From: Pisaster brevispinus
Taxonomy: Eukaryota; Echinodermata; Asteroidea; Forcipulatida; Asteriidae
NCBI GenBank assembly: GCA_023634235.1
Contig: JAMKCF010000004.1
Span: 8,408,702-8,472,701 of the forward strand
Length of the DNA stretch: 64,000 bases
Direction: 5' to 3'
Of the stretch, positions 1-13,400 are shown piece by piece (positions within the stretch are counted from its first letter, which is position 1; each line of letters starts with the position of its first letter). The translations under genes were made by a program, and so were the position numbers. The notes below the pieces were generated by a model, which was not told where the DNA came from, made no database searches, and saw only the letters and a program-made list of their open reading frames with translations.

Positions 1-164
1 TATGATGTCATCAATAACTACAAGTATTGAGATGACCCATACCATTGCTTTTATTGGAACTTTAAGTGGAGATCTCCTGAAGGTGAGAGACAAAACCCAA
101 ATTTTATAACAGTGTAGAGGTCTGAGTCGACTGGAACCCATGGCTAAGACTGAATCAAGTCCTT

Positions 165-740
165 ACTGATGCCATGAGCTGGCGTACGCATAGGTCCATT
201 TTGGTTGGTTAAAGCAGTTTGTAAAAGTTAACTCTATTTTCTCAATCAAAGAAAACGTTGGTAAGTTAAATGCTTCTTAAAACACCACTATTCTAAAAAA
301 AATTCCGACTGTTTTCTGCTAGTTTTTGTAATGTGGAAACTTGATGCTTTGAACTTTATTAATACACTGTTTTTGACTTTTTTACATCCTAAACTAATAA
401 GCAATACTAAGTAAGAAAGCTGCTTGTTGGATGTTAAAAAAAATGAGCAAAACAGACGTTTTCACAAAATGACCATTCCAATTGTATTACAGGTTTGCGA
501 GTGCATGCAACTAACACGCTTTGTGTCAGTCCGTGAAAACATTTTTGTTCACATTTGAGCATAGTACACACTGTTTATTACAATGGTAAATGAAACGTGT
601 GTCAGTTTGTGAAAATAAAAATTGTCACTTTATGCAAAGGTTGCAGTGCACAATTTTATCACAATTTAAAAAGTAAAGCTCTTATAGCTTTGAAATTTCA
701 TAAAATTGTAGAACTTGACAAATGTAAAAAAACCTTTTAG
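165..740 (+). repeat. Dispersed direct repeat, copy 1
   Basis: Matches 11200-11790 in order: TGCCATGAGCTG, GATGCTTTGAACTT, AGCAATACTAAGTAAGAAAG, ACAGACGTTTTCAC, TGTGTCAGTCCGTG, GTGTCAGTTTGTGAAAATA, AAAAAGTAAAGCTCTTATAG. It also carries an iterated GTGTCAGT(T/C)(T/C)GTGAAAA submotif. The copies are diverged, so this is an old interspersed repeat of unknown type. Confidence 0.6.
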
Positions 741-1215
741 AAAAAGACAAAAAAATTTAAAGCAGTTTCGACTGTGCAGTTTGAACAAGTTTTGTTTGCG
801 TAAAAATTTGTATTATTTTTATTAATATTATTATTATACTTTCCACCTAAAATTTCTTTTGAGTTAACACATGACTTTCTGGGTGGAAAATGTCCAATAT
901 CAGAGAGAGGCAAATCATATGGCATGTGAAAGCTTATGCCATGACTAAGTTTTTAGAAGTAAAATGAATGAGGTACTCAATCCTGTAACAGTCATGTAAA
1001 TATTTAGTTAGTCAATCTTGTGACCATCGCATCTTAAGAAGTATATATTCGATCCTCAGCTTTTTTTCCAGTTATTGATTTATCTTTATATTGTAGATGT
1101 GAAATGTGGCATCTCCGTGTCTGTCACGTCTATCAAAACGCCATTTGTTGCACATAAGATATTGGCTCAAAAGTGAAGCATATTAAGCATGTCAAAATGC
1201 GCTATATAAGAACTG

Positions 1216-1217
<2 letters not shown>

Positions 1218-1286
<69 letters not shown>
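1218..1286 (+). repeat. (TTA)n microsatellite
   Basis: About 23 perfect trinucleotide units immediately before the plexin exon at 1293. It would encode a Tyr run in the read-through frame, but the acceptor TATTCAG lies after it, so it is intronic. Confidence 0.95.
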
Positions 1287-1288
<2 letters not shown>

Positions 1289-1292
1289 TCAG

Positions 1293-1418
1293 GTGCACAT
1301 TGAGAGTGGAACATTAGGTCGGCATTATGAGACCATTAACCTCGGAGACGCCCCAGTACTAAGAGACATTTCACTCAGTGACACAAAGCAAGAGATAAAT
1401 ATACTCACCGAACAGCAG
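1293..1418 (+). CDS. Plexin exon 1 of window: end of sema domain
   Basis: Forty-two codons, phase 0 at both ends, between acceptor TTCAG and donor GTATGT. The peptide includes GRHYETI, APVLRDISLS and INILTEQQ, the typical closing blade of a plexin sema domain just before PSI 1 (family pattern: PILRDM...YLLTEKQV). The acceptor directly follows a (TTA)n run. Upstream sema exons must lie left of this window. Confidence 0.88.
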
Positions 1419-4400
1419 GTATGTATTTTAGGGTCTCAACACATGAGGCAACTCTCACCTGCAATGGAGAGGCACATATCATGCCTGATATGTGACTGAG
1501 GGTGTCAACCCCCAATAAGGAACTAATTTCCTAGTTTCCCTTACCAAAATTTCCAATTGGAGGAATGTTTCCAATGCTGTGTTTTGGCAAAAAAAAAACC
1601 AATTGGACACAATTGGACTCAGTTGGATTCAGTTGGATTTTTCCCCAACTAGACCCTATTGGATATTTTCAAATACACCCTAAAAATAAGTACCATTGAG
1701 CAAAAAAAGTAGTTTATACCCATTGGGCTGACAGTCCAAAACATATGGGGATATAGTATATCCCACCCCACTCAAGGGATTTACACCAGTGGAATTAACT
1801 AATTCTTAACTAAATACAGTTGGTGACTTTGGAATAATATGAAGGTTGTTTTTCCGATTGGACCCTGTTGGGAATAAAATTTTCAATTTGAAAAATATTT
1901 GGTGAAAATTCCAATTGGTAGAAAAAAGTTCCAACTAATTCCAACTCAATTAAATCAAGCCAACTGACTCCAATTGGATTTCCAATTGGACTGAGCTGTT
2001 TTTAAGATTTTATTCCATTGTAATTTCAGTATTCCAATACAAACAAACTCACACCAACTCAATCCAATTCTTTCCAACTGGATATCCAATTGGAATTTAA
2101 AATCTTACCTAAAGGAGGGCTCCATTGTCAAGTTCAGTTTCTTGAGGCACTCATTTTCCAATAGAAAGAACCCTCATGAAAATTCATCGAATGTCTTTTG
2201 ATTTTAAAAAAAAAATACATTTGAAGGTTATCAAATACAAGGCCATTTTGCACTATTTGACCATGAGGTTAGAGACTTTCAATTTTTTCCCATTTTCCTA
2301 AGGGCTCTATCTTTTGCATGTTTCAAATTTTGCTCAGAAAGAGTATCAAATAAATTGATCGTTTACACCATTTTAACGCGAGTCAAAGACTTGTAATTTA
2401 TCCCCTCACTTTCATGAGGACTCTATCTTATTGGAAAACGAGTGCATCACAACACTTTATTTTGACTTTTGAGCCCCTCTTTAAAAACCCAACGATGTAT
2501 TTTCAGTCAATCCTGATTTATCATTCACATGAGCCTGTATTAGGATGTCATTCAGCTATGACTGGCAGGCGACATATGGCATGTGTGAGATCCAATACTA
2601 CATGTATAATGACAAATCTCCATGGCAGTTTAACAGGATGAGGTGTACAGTGGTTAGTCATGGAGGACTTTTTGGGGGAGGGGAAGTGGGAGGGGGGAAG
2701 AGGTTCGTCATGGAATTAAATGGAGGCCAAGGAGGCTATGGCTTCTGTTGCCCCTGGTCTTGGCCTCGGTGCCCCTTCAAAAGTTTCCCCATAGACTTTA
2801 AGATTTTCCAATGGACTTGCCCTTTGAAAAATGAAAATGGCCTTGCCCTCTCAAAGATGAAATTCCTGGCCTGGGGGTGAACAAAGAACAATTTACAAGA
2901 TCAGGATTTGAGCCTGTGATCTCCAGGTTTATGTGTCGGTGCTCTACCAACTGAACTGACTAGCCCTGTTTAATGGGCCTCCTGTTTTGGACAATATCTT
3001 TGTTCTGGGGGTGCCAATCAGAAGTCGTACAACCATTTTCTGTCAGGTAGCCAAGGATCACACCCAGTATAAACAACAACATGGGAAGATGGCATTGTAC
3101 AGGGATGCAACTTGGTATTTTAAATTTAAAGCAGTAAACAACTGAGGGAAACCGACTGCGAAAATATAAATACATTTTTTGGTAAATTTTTGCTCTTTCT
3201 TTTTGTGAAACAAAATCTAGTGCTTGTTTCACAAAATCTTGTACTTTGTGCGCTAGATTTTTTTTCACAAAATGTATTGTATATCTTTTTTTTTAAACAT
3301 GAAGTTTTGTTCGTCTCTGTATCCTGTATTGTGTTTACATTGATATGGTGGCAAAATACAAGATGCAGTTTTAGGATATCATTCAGGTGTGACCAGCAAA
3401 GAGGGCATATGGCAAGTAGGAGATCCAATACTTTAATGAGAATTCTCCATGGACATTAAAACAGACAAGATATAGAAGTATGCATTGAGGTTAAAGAACA
3501 CACTGTTAACAAACACAAATTTCACTTCAATAGATTTTAAAAAGCGCTGTCACTGCAAAAAGGCTGAATTGGGATAGTTTTGTTTACAGATAATTATGTA
3601 TACAGAAATTTAAAAAATATATATATATAAAAACATTTAATTACAAGAAAAGTTTTTATAGAAAAAAGAGAGCATTCTATTTGTTAAAAGCAACACATAA
3701 AATAGTATACAAATACTCAGTAAAAGTAACAGAAAACAAGCAACATAAGGGTAATGGTTCTTTTTCTGTGACTGTTTCAATAGTTTAGGAACCAGTAGGG
3801 CTTGAAATTGCAACTGGACTGTTGTCCAGAGTGCACTAATTTTAGCATTGGGCCAGCACAGAGGCACAGGACCAAAATTAACCACAACAACTAGAAAAGT
3901 CCTGCATGCTAGTGTTTTCCAAACCTCCTCCTGTTAAAAGTGAAGCAAAAACTTTTTTAGGCCTTGTATTTTTTTGACCCAGTCGATATTCTCTTGAAAT
4001 TTGAGCTGGACACCGGTTGTCAAAGGTGAACTCAGCAACACTATGGATAATTGCCTTACCCTTCCCCCTCACCCACTTTCTAAGAACTATTTGCAGTGGT
4101 CAATTTTGGGAAACCTTCCTTCCTAAGGTAACTTTTGTGTGTGAATGCAGACCTGTTCCTTTTTCCCCAAAAAAGTGGGTTTTTTTCTTCACAAAAGTCC
4201 AAAAACACCTGCAAATATGTTATAAAAGCATTGACAAATTTGTTAGTTTTTGCAAAAACACTTTGTTTACAGAATCATGCATGCTCCATGAAAGCAACTT
4301 CATGTTTTTAATCAAAATTAATAGCAGACTTTCTACTACAGAGTTTTTGCATTTTGTTATCACAAGAATTATGTGCTTAAAGACTCTAGAGGCCATTACA

Positions 4401-7400
4401 TATGCTTGGTAAATATTAGAAACCATACAGATCTTTTGCCCATGTTTTACAAACTGGACCCAGTTTCATAGAGCTGTGTAAGCACAAAGAGTAGCTAGCA
4501 CAGGAAAGTTATGCTTACCAGACTAAGAATACCAGTCAAAATATGATGTCTTATTAGGCCTACAATCTGTGACTAGTTGTCACCACATTGCTCTCAGTTG
4601 CGGCTTATGTAGTAAAATGGTGACTAAGATTCCAAATGACAAACAAATGATCTTGCAAAAAGGAGACAAAGTTGAACTTTGACATTCACAACAATCTTCA
4701 ATTTATTTACAATAATTACGTACAACATTATTTACAAGTCTCTGAATGGTACAGAATATAGTCAAGTACTTGCCAACTTCAACTTTCCCATAATGCAATC
4801 ACGGGGAGCACTTTATTATAGCTTGAATAATTGTCTACTCCAATTACTTCTTTCTGGATCGTTTTCAAATTCAATTCAACTCTCAATTCAGCCTTTATAT
4901 TAACTTGCTGGGAATAAATACTAAGTAGTTATTCCATCGGTTTTAAGCGTTTATACAATTCAATTATTATCCTCTATCTCTTCAAATTCAGTGCCATTCG
5001 CATTTCAATCCCCCCAAAAATACTATCAAAGTAATAATAGTTATATCAACTTTCCTGTACTCTTTGGAGGTCTCATTCACTATAGAACGGGCTTCTTGTT
5101 TCATGTAGCTTTCGCACGGGGCCAAGAAAAGAGGTTGTCACACAGACTGCCCATCGTCCCACCATGGGTTGCCACTTTGGCTCCCTCTCACTCACACACA
5201 CCCGGTTCTCCCGGTGTACTTCAGCGGGATGTCTAACGGACGGTTACCTGGTCTCTATAGCCATGGCCACTAACTGGAGACGAACTTCCTCTCTGGAGGC
5301 CGAGTTTTTCAAATAATTTTGTCAACCATTGACTGGTGGAAATTTCATTATGGCTGTTATTTGGCACTGAGAATTTTTGCTAAATCTTGAAAATCATAGG
5401 TTAGTTTTAACCGAGGATATCCCAGTTGCTACCGGTCTGCTATACACTCACATCAGGCCTCTCAGACGATCAACTTGTGTTCAGCCTGCGTTTTTACTGA
5501 TTTCATCAGCAGTCACATTCACTTTCCCTCACTCACAATAAAACACATCAACACATCCCACTTCCAACAATATAAACTGATATTAAGTACTGTGACGTCT
5601 AAGTCATGCAGGCCGTGCCTTTAGGTGGTATGACTAGTTGTGCAATACTTCCCACAAATTAGCCTACGCAGGATTGGCTAGGACTTATTTGCCTTAACCA
5701 AAGTAAAACAGGGGTGTTTGTGCTGGCTAACTTGGACAATAGGTGCACACATGTTTGGAAACTGAAATAAATTTTGTGACACTGGTATCCTGCTAAATTT
5801 TCAAGCTAAATTGACTGAATTCAACCTGTAGGATTGGCTTTATTAGTCATGAAGTAAGTTCTGTCTCCTCAACCGATGGGCTGTAAGCTTTCTCAGTAAC
5901 CTACACATCACACCAATTTTACAATATTGGGTTGGTTGCTGACAGGCATTGCAGTTGCTGACCCTTTTATTTCTTCTTCCTCTTCTTCATCTTCTTTGTC
6001 TTGGATAAATTATTTAGAATCTCCAATCTGTAATGAATTGCCAATTAATGCATTTAGTTTAAAGGGCACATTGTATACCATTACAAGGTGCTAAATGTAT
6101 TACAAGGAAGGTAGACATTTGGTAATCACTCTTAAAATAAAAGGCAATAAAAACTTACTTGGTTAGAAGTACAGCAGTTTTCGGTAGTGTAAAGCACTTT
6201 GAAAATCATTTCACTTCAAAGTAATGTGGTTATGGACGAAGATATCAATTTTTATGCCCCAAAACTTAAATCTGAGAAACGTTACTGTCAGTAACGTATT
6301 CCAATTACAGATTTCTCTTCCCGCGTGGACATAACTGCTCCGGATTTTCGGCGTTATCTCAAAAACGCTACCACCTTTTGAAATGAAATTTTCACAGGTT
6401 GGTTTGTATCTACATTTTTGTAGGATTAAGTATCTGTGTGTCCCTTTAAGTATACATGTGAAATGGGTCTTATAGTTCCAAACATGGCTCTGCATACCTG
6501 TAGAACAAAATAATGAGCACTTTAGGAAACACTTTAGGTCATCCTTTTGGTGTGGAGAGTAAAAACTCTTCCTAGAAAGTCTCTTAGAAAACCCTGCTAA
6601 CATTTATACATAGAAATAAGGACTTGGAATTGTGGCTTGGAGAATTTCATTGGAACAATATATATCAGTTGGAACCATGATATTAATGCGCTTCCTGACC
6701 ATTTGACAACCCTGCTAACATTTATACATAGAAATAAGGACTTGGAATTGTGGCTTGGAGAATTTCATTGGAACAATATATATCAGTTGGAACCATGATA
6801 TTAATGCGCTTCCTGACCATTTGACAACCCTGCTAACATTTATACATAGAAATAAGGACTTGGAATTGTGGCTTGGAGAATTTCATTGGAACAATATATA
6901 TCAGTTGGAACCATGATGTTAATGCGCTTCCTGACCATTTGACATTTCTTCGTCTTTATTAATTTCTCTAGGAATCTCATTTCATTTTATTATAATTGTA
7001 TAAACATTGATACGATAATTACTTCTTAGCGACGCACAGCCGCGTAACTAAGAGGGGGCATGGGATGGGGGGGGTGCCCCTATTTGAAATCTGGACTTTT
7101 GGGATTGGAAATTCCAGAGTAAAATGTTCAATTTTGTGTGCTTAATGTGATAATTTCAATGTTTTTAAAACTATTTTTCCACTTACATGCACACAACGTA
7201 TTTACGCCAGATTATCTTATAAAAAAAGGAATTTGCATTAAAAAAGGGGCCTTGTTTTAGAAAAAGGCAAATTAGAACTTTGCCAGAAGTGCCACCTAGA
7301 AACAACGTTGCACCCTCTTGTGCCCCCGCCCCCTTAAATTGTACCTCATTACAGGCGCTGGTGACGAATGTTACTTTCATAATAATAGCCTGCAAACCTG

Positions 7401-10400
7401 CAGAGTGAAAAACCAGAGACAAAACTTCTTGTGAGAAAAGACTCTGGAGCTCCCCACTTACTTCCCCCAGAATTTCAATGGAACAATGGTTAAGTTATGT
7501 TTGGTGATTGGTTTGGCGTAATGGTATCTTTCCTCACCTTCCGCCTCTAGGACCCCAGTTCGAATCAAGCCGGGGGCGCTATGTGTGGATCGGGTTTTCA
7601 GTCTCTACCTGATTGCGTGGGTTTTCCTTGGAATAATTCACAGGGGTTTTCCGGAACCTCCCATATGGAGAACTAAAACTGCCTTTGTCTTCTCTCTAGT
7701 GGGTTCTTGGCTAGTATAGCAATTAAATTCGCTTTTCTGAGAGTCCTAGGCTTCATAACCAGAAGAAATGAAATGAAATGAAATGAGGTACATATTAATA
7801 ATTAAATTCAAATTTATATGGAGACAAGCTAACCGAGCACCTCCTTTTAAGACACCCATTTGCTCCTATCTTCATTCATGTAGCAGAGCGATAGCTACAC
7901 TTATTGAGAACGACATTTCATTTGTAATTCACCCAGTCCAAAAAAACGAAACACAACTTCAAGTTTGTTGGCTGTTGTTGCCCAAAATGATGCCCAAGTT
8001 AAGTGTTCACATGAGATTGATTGAAATGGTTTAGTTTGTAAACATGCCGTGCGTGATGTCACTTGCCTCTTACATTGAGTTCAAACTTGTCATTGTTTGA
8101 TTACTTAATTTTGTTTCTTGTTTGTTATGCACTTGTGTACATTTAATGGAATGAGCACAATATAATTCAATACATTATTGTTATTTTGAAAGGTTTAACT
8201 CCACAATGCATTGTAGTTCCCCATGCTGCCAGTATCCCAAGGCTGTATGGTAAAAACAATGCAATATCAAATCAAATGGACTAAAGCAATCTGTCGTTTT
8301 GTATCAAATGCACAGATACTGATGTGTCCTCTTTGTACAAATAACTAAAAAGATTGTGTGATGGAAGCCATTTTGTTCAGGAGATTGAACAAGAAAGTAT
8401 TGATTCGTGGATAGAGTATACGAGCCAGAGGCGAGTACATTGTAGTCACTAATCTACACTTTAGGGTCTATTCTCAGACTTAAACTATTCCCCCCCCCCC
8501 CGAAGCCATTGATTATGTAATAGTTTCAATGAATTTGACTTCTCAATAATAAGTGGTGATTTGTAAGATTACTCATGCTAACATATATGGTCAGTGCTAA
8601 ACTACTAGTCATTGTTCATTTGGGTTACGATCTTCGAAAGCCGTGTTCGCATTTGATTAATTTTTACCGAGACCGTGGTTAACATTAAAATAGATGAAAC
8701 TTACCAGCGTTCGCACTTGGATTAAGGACGTGGGTAACCTAACCGACATGACCGACCGGTGAAACTAACCGACTAACTTAAGACAAAAACACAAGAGGGC
8801 GCTATTGCAGTGACCTTTGACCGGGCTACATGACAGTGAAAATGCAATGAGTTCAACCGAGCTTCCGTGTAAACATGTGTGTGTAAATCCGGGAGACCAG
8901 AAATGGTTTTTTACCCAGATCGCGTTCGCACTGGACTTTTCGGTTCGGTTAAACTGACCTGGTCAATTTAACCGGGCAGAAGTGGGCCGGTTAAACTACC
9001 CATTCGGGTCGGGTAAGTTACCTGGGAGGGAAACTTCCTGGGCTGTCTGCATTGGACTTAAAATGGTCAAGTTACCCATTTGCTCGGTTAGTTTACCCAA
9101 AATAAGTCCAATGCGAACACTTAAGAGAACAACAGATGGACACAGAGAGGCCACCAGTAAAGCTCTCAGTACTGCAGATAGCTCTTCATCAGAGAACTTG
9201 CATCTTCATCAACAGACGGCCATCATTTCATATCATCGTTAACGTTAATATGCCAAAGTAACTTTGATCATCTTGTTATTGATTAGTTTCTTCAACATAA
9301 CCTGTACAGATTGTATCTTTGTAGTGTGATGAGTTGGTTATCTCGGCCTAACCGTTAAGCTTTTCGCTCGTGAGACAGGTGCTACACAAATTTGTCACTC
9401 TGTAGTTTAGCTGAAATATGTGTGTTTAATCAAGGGACTTATAGATTTGAATATAGGATATGATTTCTTAAGTTTATCTAATTTTTTGTACTTTGTGAAA
9501 AGTTGGTTTGTCACATTTATAACTATTTTGCAAAATTTATAGGCATACTTTATAGTGCTTGCAACATTATTGAGTATACAATGTTTTATCAGTTTACAAA
9601 AAGGTTACTAAAGTGAATTTTTAACTGGAAAATGTTTATGTAAACTGAAAGATAACACGTTTTCAGCTGTGTTTTGTTGCACATCATACTTTTTTTCAAT
9701 TTGAAAGGACATTTTCCAGTTGAACAACTCACTTTAGTTTGTAATGAATTTACAGTTGAGTGTAGATTCGTAAAAATAATCTAGACTTTCATCAATAGAG
9801 TGACAGAAATAGTTTAAATGAAGAAATAAACCACAAGGGAAACGGACTTGGCAACTATGAATCAATTTTGAGGTGAACAAAGATGAATTGACCAGAATGG
9901 GATTTGAACCTGCGACCTCCAGGTTTACATGCCAGCGCTCTACCAACTGAGGTATTTGGCTATAATTATACGGACTTCTGGCTGGCAACCCTGAACAAAG
10001 ATATTAACAAACTTGAAAGACCACCAACATTAGGGCCGGCTAGATAGCTCAGTTGCTAGAGCCTTTTAAGGCTAGGCAATTAAAATTGCCTTGCCTTGCC
10101 TAGGCCATGTTCACCCAGCGTGGGATGAAGCCCTCTTCATGTCCTTGTCATTTTCCTCTGTCTTGTACTTGTCTTATCCATGTTGTACCCAGGTAGGTTA
10201 CCGGTAGGTAAACCTGGTGGTTGGCCACAGGCTCAAATCCCATTCGAGTCAATTTTTCCTTGGTTCACCCCAAAAATTTAGTTGAAACTTTGGTAGACTT
10301 TAGTTGCCAGTCGACTACCGATCTTCGTGAATGTTCATAGTTTCCATTCAGAAATGCTCCTCCATGTAATGTGTAAAGGTCTGTTAATCAGCCTGCAGTA

Positions 10401-13400
10401 GCATTGACTGTGTATTTGTGATTATCTATGCATGATTGCATGCTGCCGTTAATCATTTTCGTACATCTGGGTTCAGACCCGTGTTTGTCAAGCGAATCCT
10501 TAGGCATCAAAGGTTTAGTGTGCAAACTAAGACAACAAATTATGATTCATTCTCACGGGAAATTAATGGGAAAGGATGCAAATTAATTTACCACAATTTG
10601 CACCCTTTTTTGTAATTAGTTACGGACTGCAAATGAAAAACTGGTGAAAAGCTAATTAATTTTGCCTATGAGATTTATCTCTTTATATTAAAGAATGGCA
10701 CTGTCTGAAAGCTTGTAAATCATAATAATGTTCAATAGATGCTAGCATCATTAGGTTAGGTCATCCTAGAGCAAGATCGGGCAGGTGAATGGAGTCAACT
10801 AGACTTAAAAGGTGGCTGCAAGGAAGATTTTTTGTTTAGCCAAATCATCAAACGGTGTGACAAAAGTGTCAAAAGCATAAAATAATGTTTTCATGTTTTT
10901 GTGTGCGGCGCAAGTATTTTAAAACTGTTTTAAAAGAGATTGAGGGGACATGCCCCACCCCTCATAGGGACCTGTGATATGCATATAACAAAAGTTATTT
11001 GTGACGTTTTGTTAGTAACCCGCTTCGCATTGAATAACAGACCACATGCATGATTTAAAGTGTGGCTGCAATGAAGGTTTTTTGTAGCTAAATTATCAAC
11101 GGGGAGTGTCAAAAGCATAAACATTTTTTTCATATTGACGAAAAGTCAGCACCCAAACTTGCTCTAAGTAACATTTAACCTAAGTATACAATCGTAACCG
11201 ATGCCACGAACTGACACGCAGGTAGATACCAGTAAAAAGAGGCAATGGGGAAAAGAGTGTTTAAAGTTGAAAACTTTTTAAAATCAAGCTTTCCTACAAA
11301 ATTTCTGGGTATTTTCAACTAGTTTTCTTACAGTGGAGACATGCTTTGAACTTCACATATACGGTGCTTTGCACTGATTGTCGTCTTAAAATAATTAGCA
11401 ATAAAGTAAGAAAGGTTTGTGTCGGTTCATGGTGTCGAAAATTAACGAAAACAGACATTTTACGTTTTCACGAACTGACTCCATTAAATGTACTGCAATG
11501 AGTGTGTGTGTAAGTTTGTGAAAATAAAGGCCATCGTGCGCGCGCTGAACACAATGCTGGTGTCAGTGCATGGAAACTTTGTTTTTTTCACTTTTGACGT
11601 TGGTGCGTGGCGTGTGTTTCAATGGTAAATTGAACCTTGGTGTCAGTTCGTGGCAACAAAAATTTCCAGTTTCGATGCAAAGTTGCAATGCCTAATTATT
11701 GTTATTAAAAAAGTAAAGCTCCTGAAGTGTGAAACGTCATGAAAATGTAGACCTTGATGAACATTGTTTAAACCTGGGGAAAAAAGGTTTTGTACACAGT
11801 GTGTCAGTTCATGACGTCTGTGGCGATATCAGAAAAGGTATCAAGATTAAAACAGTGTCTGTGTATCCCCACTGGGCTACTTGAAAGTCGGGAAAAGCAA
11901 AACCATGGATATGAACCAAGAACTATCCCACAAACTTCTACATGCTATTTTAACAATTCACTGCCAAAGACTTGGGTAGAAATGCAAAACCTTCAAAGAC
12001 GAGGTCACTTCTCGCTTCAAGCATTACAAATAGTCTGGTCTCATTTTGCACGAAGCGCGTACATTACACGTGCACACGCGCCGCGAAGACACTGTATAAA
12101 GCATACAGAGGTCAACGGTTTATTGTTGACTGCTTGTTTCTGTAACAGTGTATCAAAAATATCATGTCAGAAACATTAGAAGCTAACCTTAATCTTACTA
12201 TATTTAACACTTTTGTATCAATGTTTATTGAAAAAACACACGCCTTTATAAATCTGATACAGTTATGCAAAGTATCATGACCTCTAACGCTTTTCCAATG
12301 GAAGCTAAGCTGACATGGTGAGCTCAACGTCGGTACTGCTTTAATAGAGCGCCTTTGAACTTACAACCGATCCTAATATAAAAAATATCATACAAGGTCC
12401 TGGTTCTTTAGATCCTTAAGACAGTTTTAAAGCGTTAAAATTGTTATTCGGTTAAACTAATACACCCGCCTTAACTCCCTAAATAAAATGCATTTTTGAA
12501 AGCAAATCACAGTCCGGCGTTAAAAAATCCCTCGCGTAAATCCAGTGTGTGACGTCACGGACGGACCATTAAACTTTGTCGCAGGGGAGAACGGTTTTCA
12601 GGAAGGGACATGCATACAATTGCAAATGACAACGATCGCGATAAGGACAAACTGATTGCTTAATGAATTTGAAAGTCAGGTTATAAAAAGTTCCTTTTAG
12701 TTTAATCCAAAAAAAATGTTTTAACGTCAAAAAGTGGAATAGAAAAAGAGTTTTAAATGACAGTCAAACAATGACTTAAAAGAAAACACGAAGGGAAGTT
12801 TCTACTTTCCAGACCCAGTATAATTTTATTATAGACCAAACAAAAAACAGTTTAATTATTTTTCAAATTTATAAAACTCATTTTTTAAAACCTTTATATT
12901 CAATTAATTCAACATGAATATTTAATAGCAGAACATTAGGAACAATTAAACATATAAAACACATAAAATATTAACACCAATGGGATCACGCTCAAGAAAC
13001 ATATTTTTAATTATTACAGAGAATACAACATACATGTACGTATCAGTTACAATAATTTCATCAGGGCATTAAAACAATCCAGATAGTACAGTTCGTGAGT
13101 CATGACATTGTTTTATTACTTGGTAAAGGGATGATATCTACACATCCAATTTATGAATGCTTATTTGATGTTTGATTTTAGTTACAAAAAAATTAATTTT
13201 GACCATTTTTATCAACAGCTTTTGTGTATGTTTACTCAGTAACATACAGTGGCATGATCACTTAAGACACCTTAGTTTGTATTTTGTACAGTTCATCAAT
13301 TATACATGTTTTGGAAGTTTACTCTGATTACACGTAGACTAGGGTGTGGCAATACATGTCTTCATATTATGACCAACACCATTACATCGAGAACATCTGA

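Noticed and set aside
1173..1499. Open frame with a long Tyr run joined to the plexin exon
   Set aside because: The Tyr run is the (TTA)n microsatellite; the exon starts at the acceptor at 1293.
9896..9965. Minus-strand tRNA gene
   Set aside because: A and B boxes are good, but the acceptor-stem ends do not pair and several diverged copies with tails exist, so it is a SINE head.
11790..12179. 129-codon + strand open frame
   Set aside because: No motif, starts in the dispersed repeat, and has no splice or repeat support.
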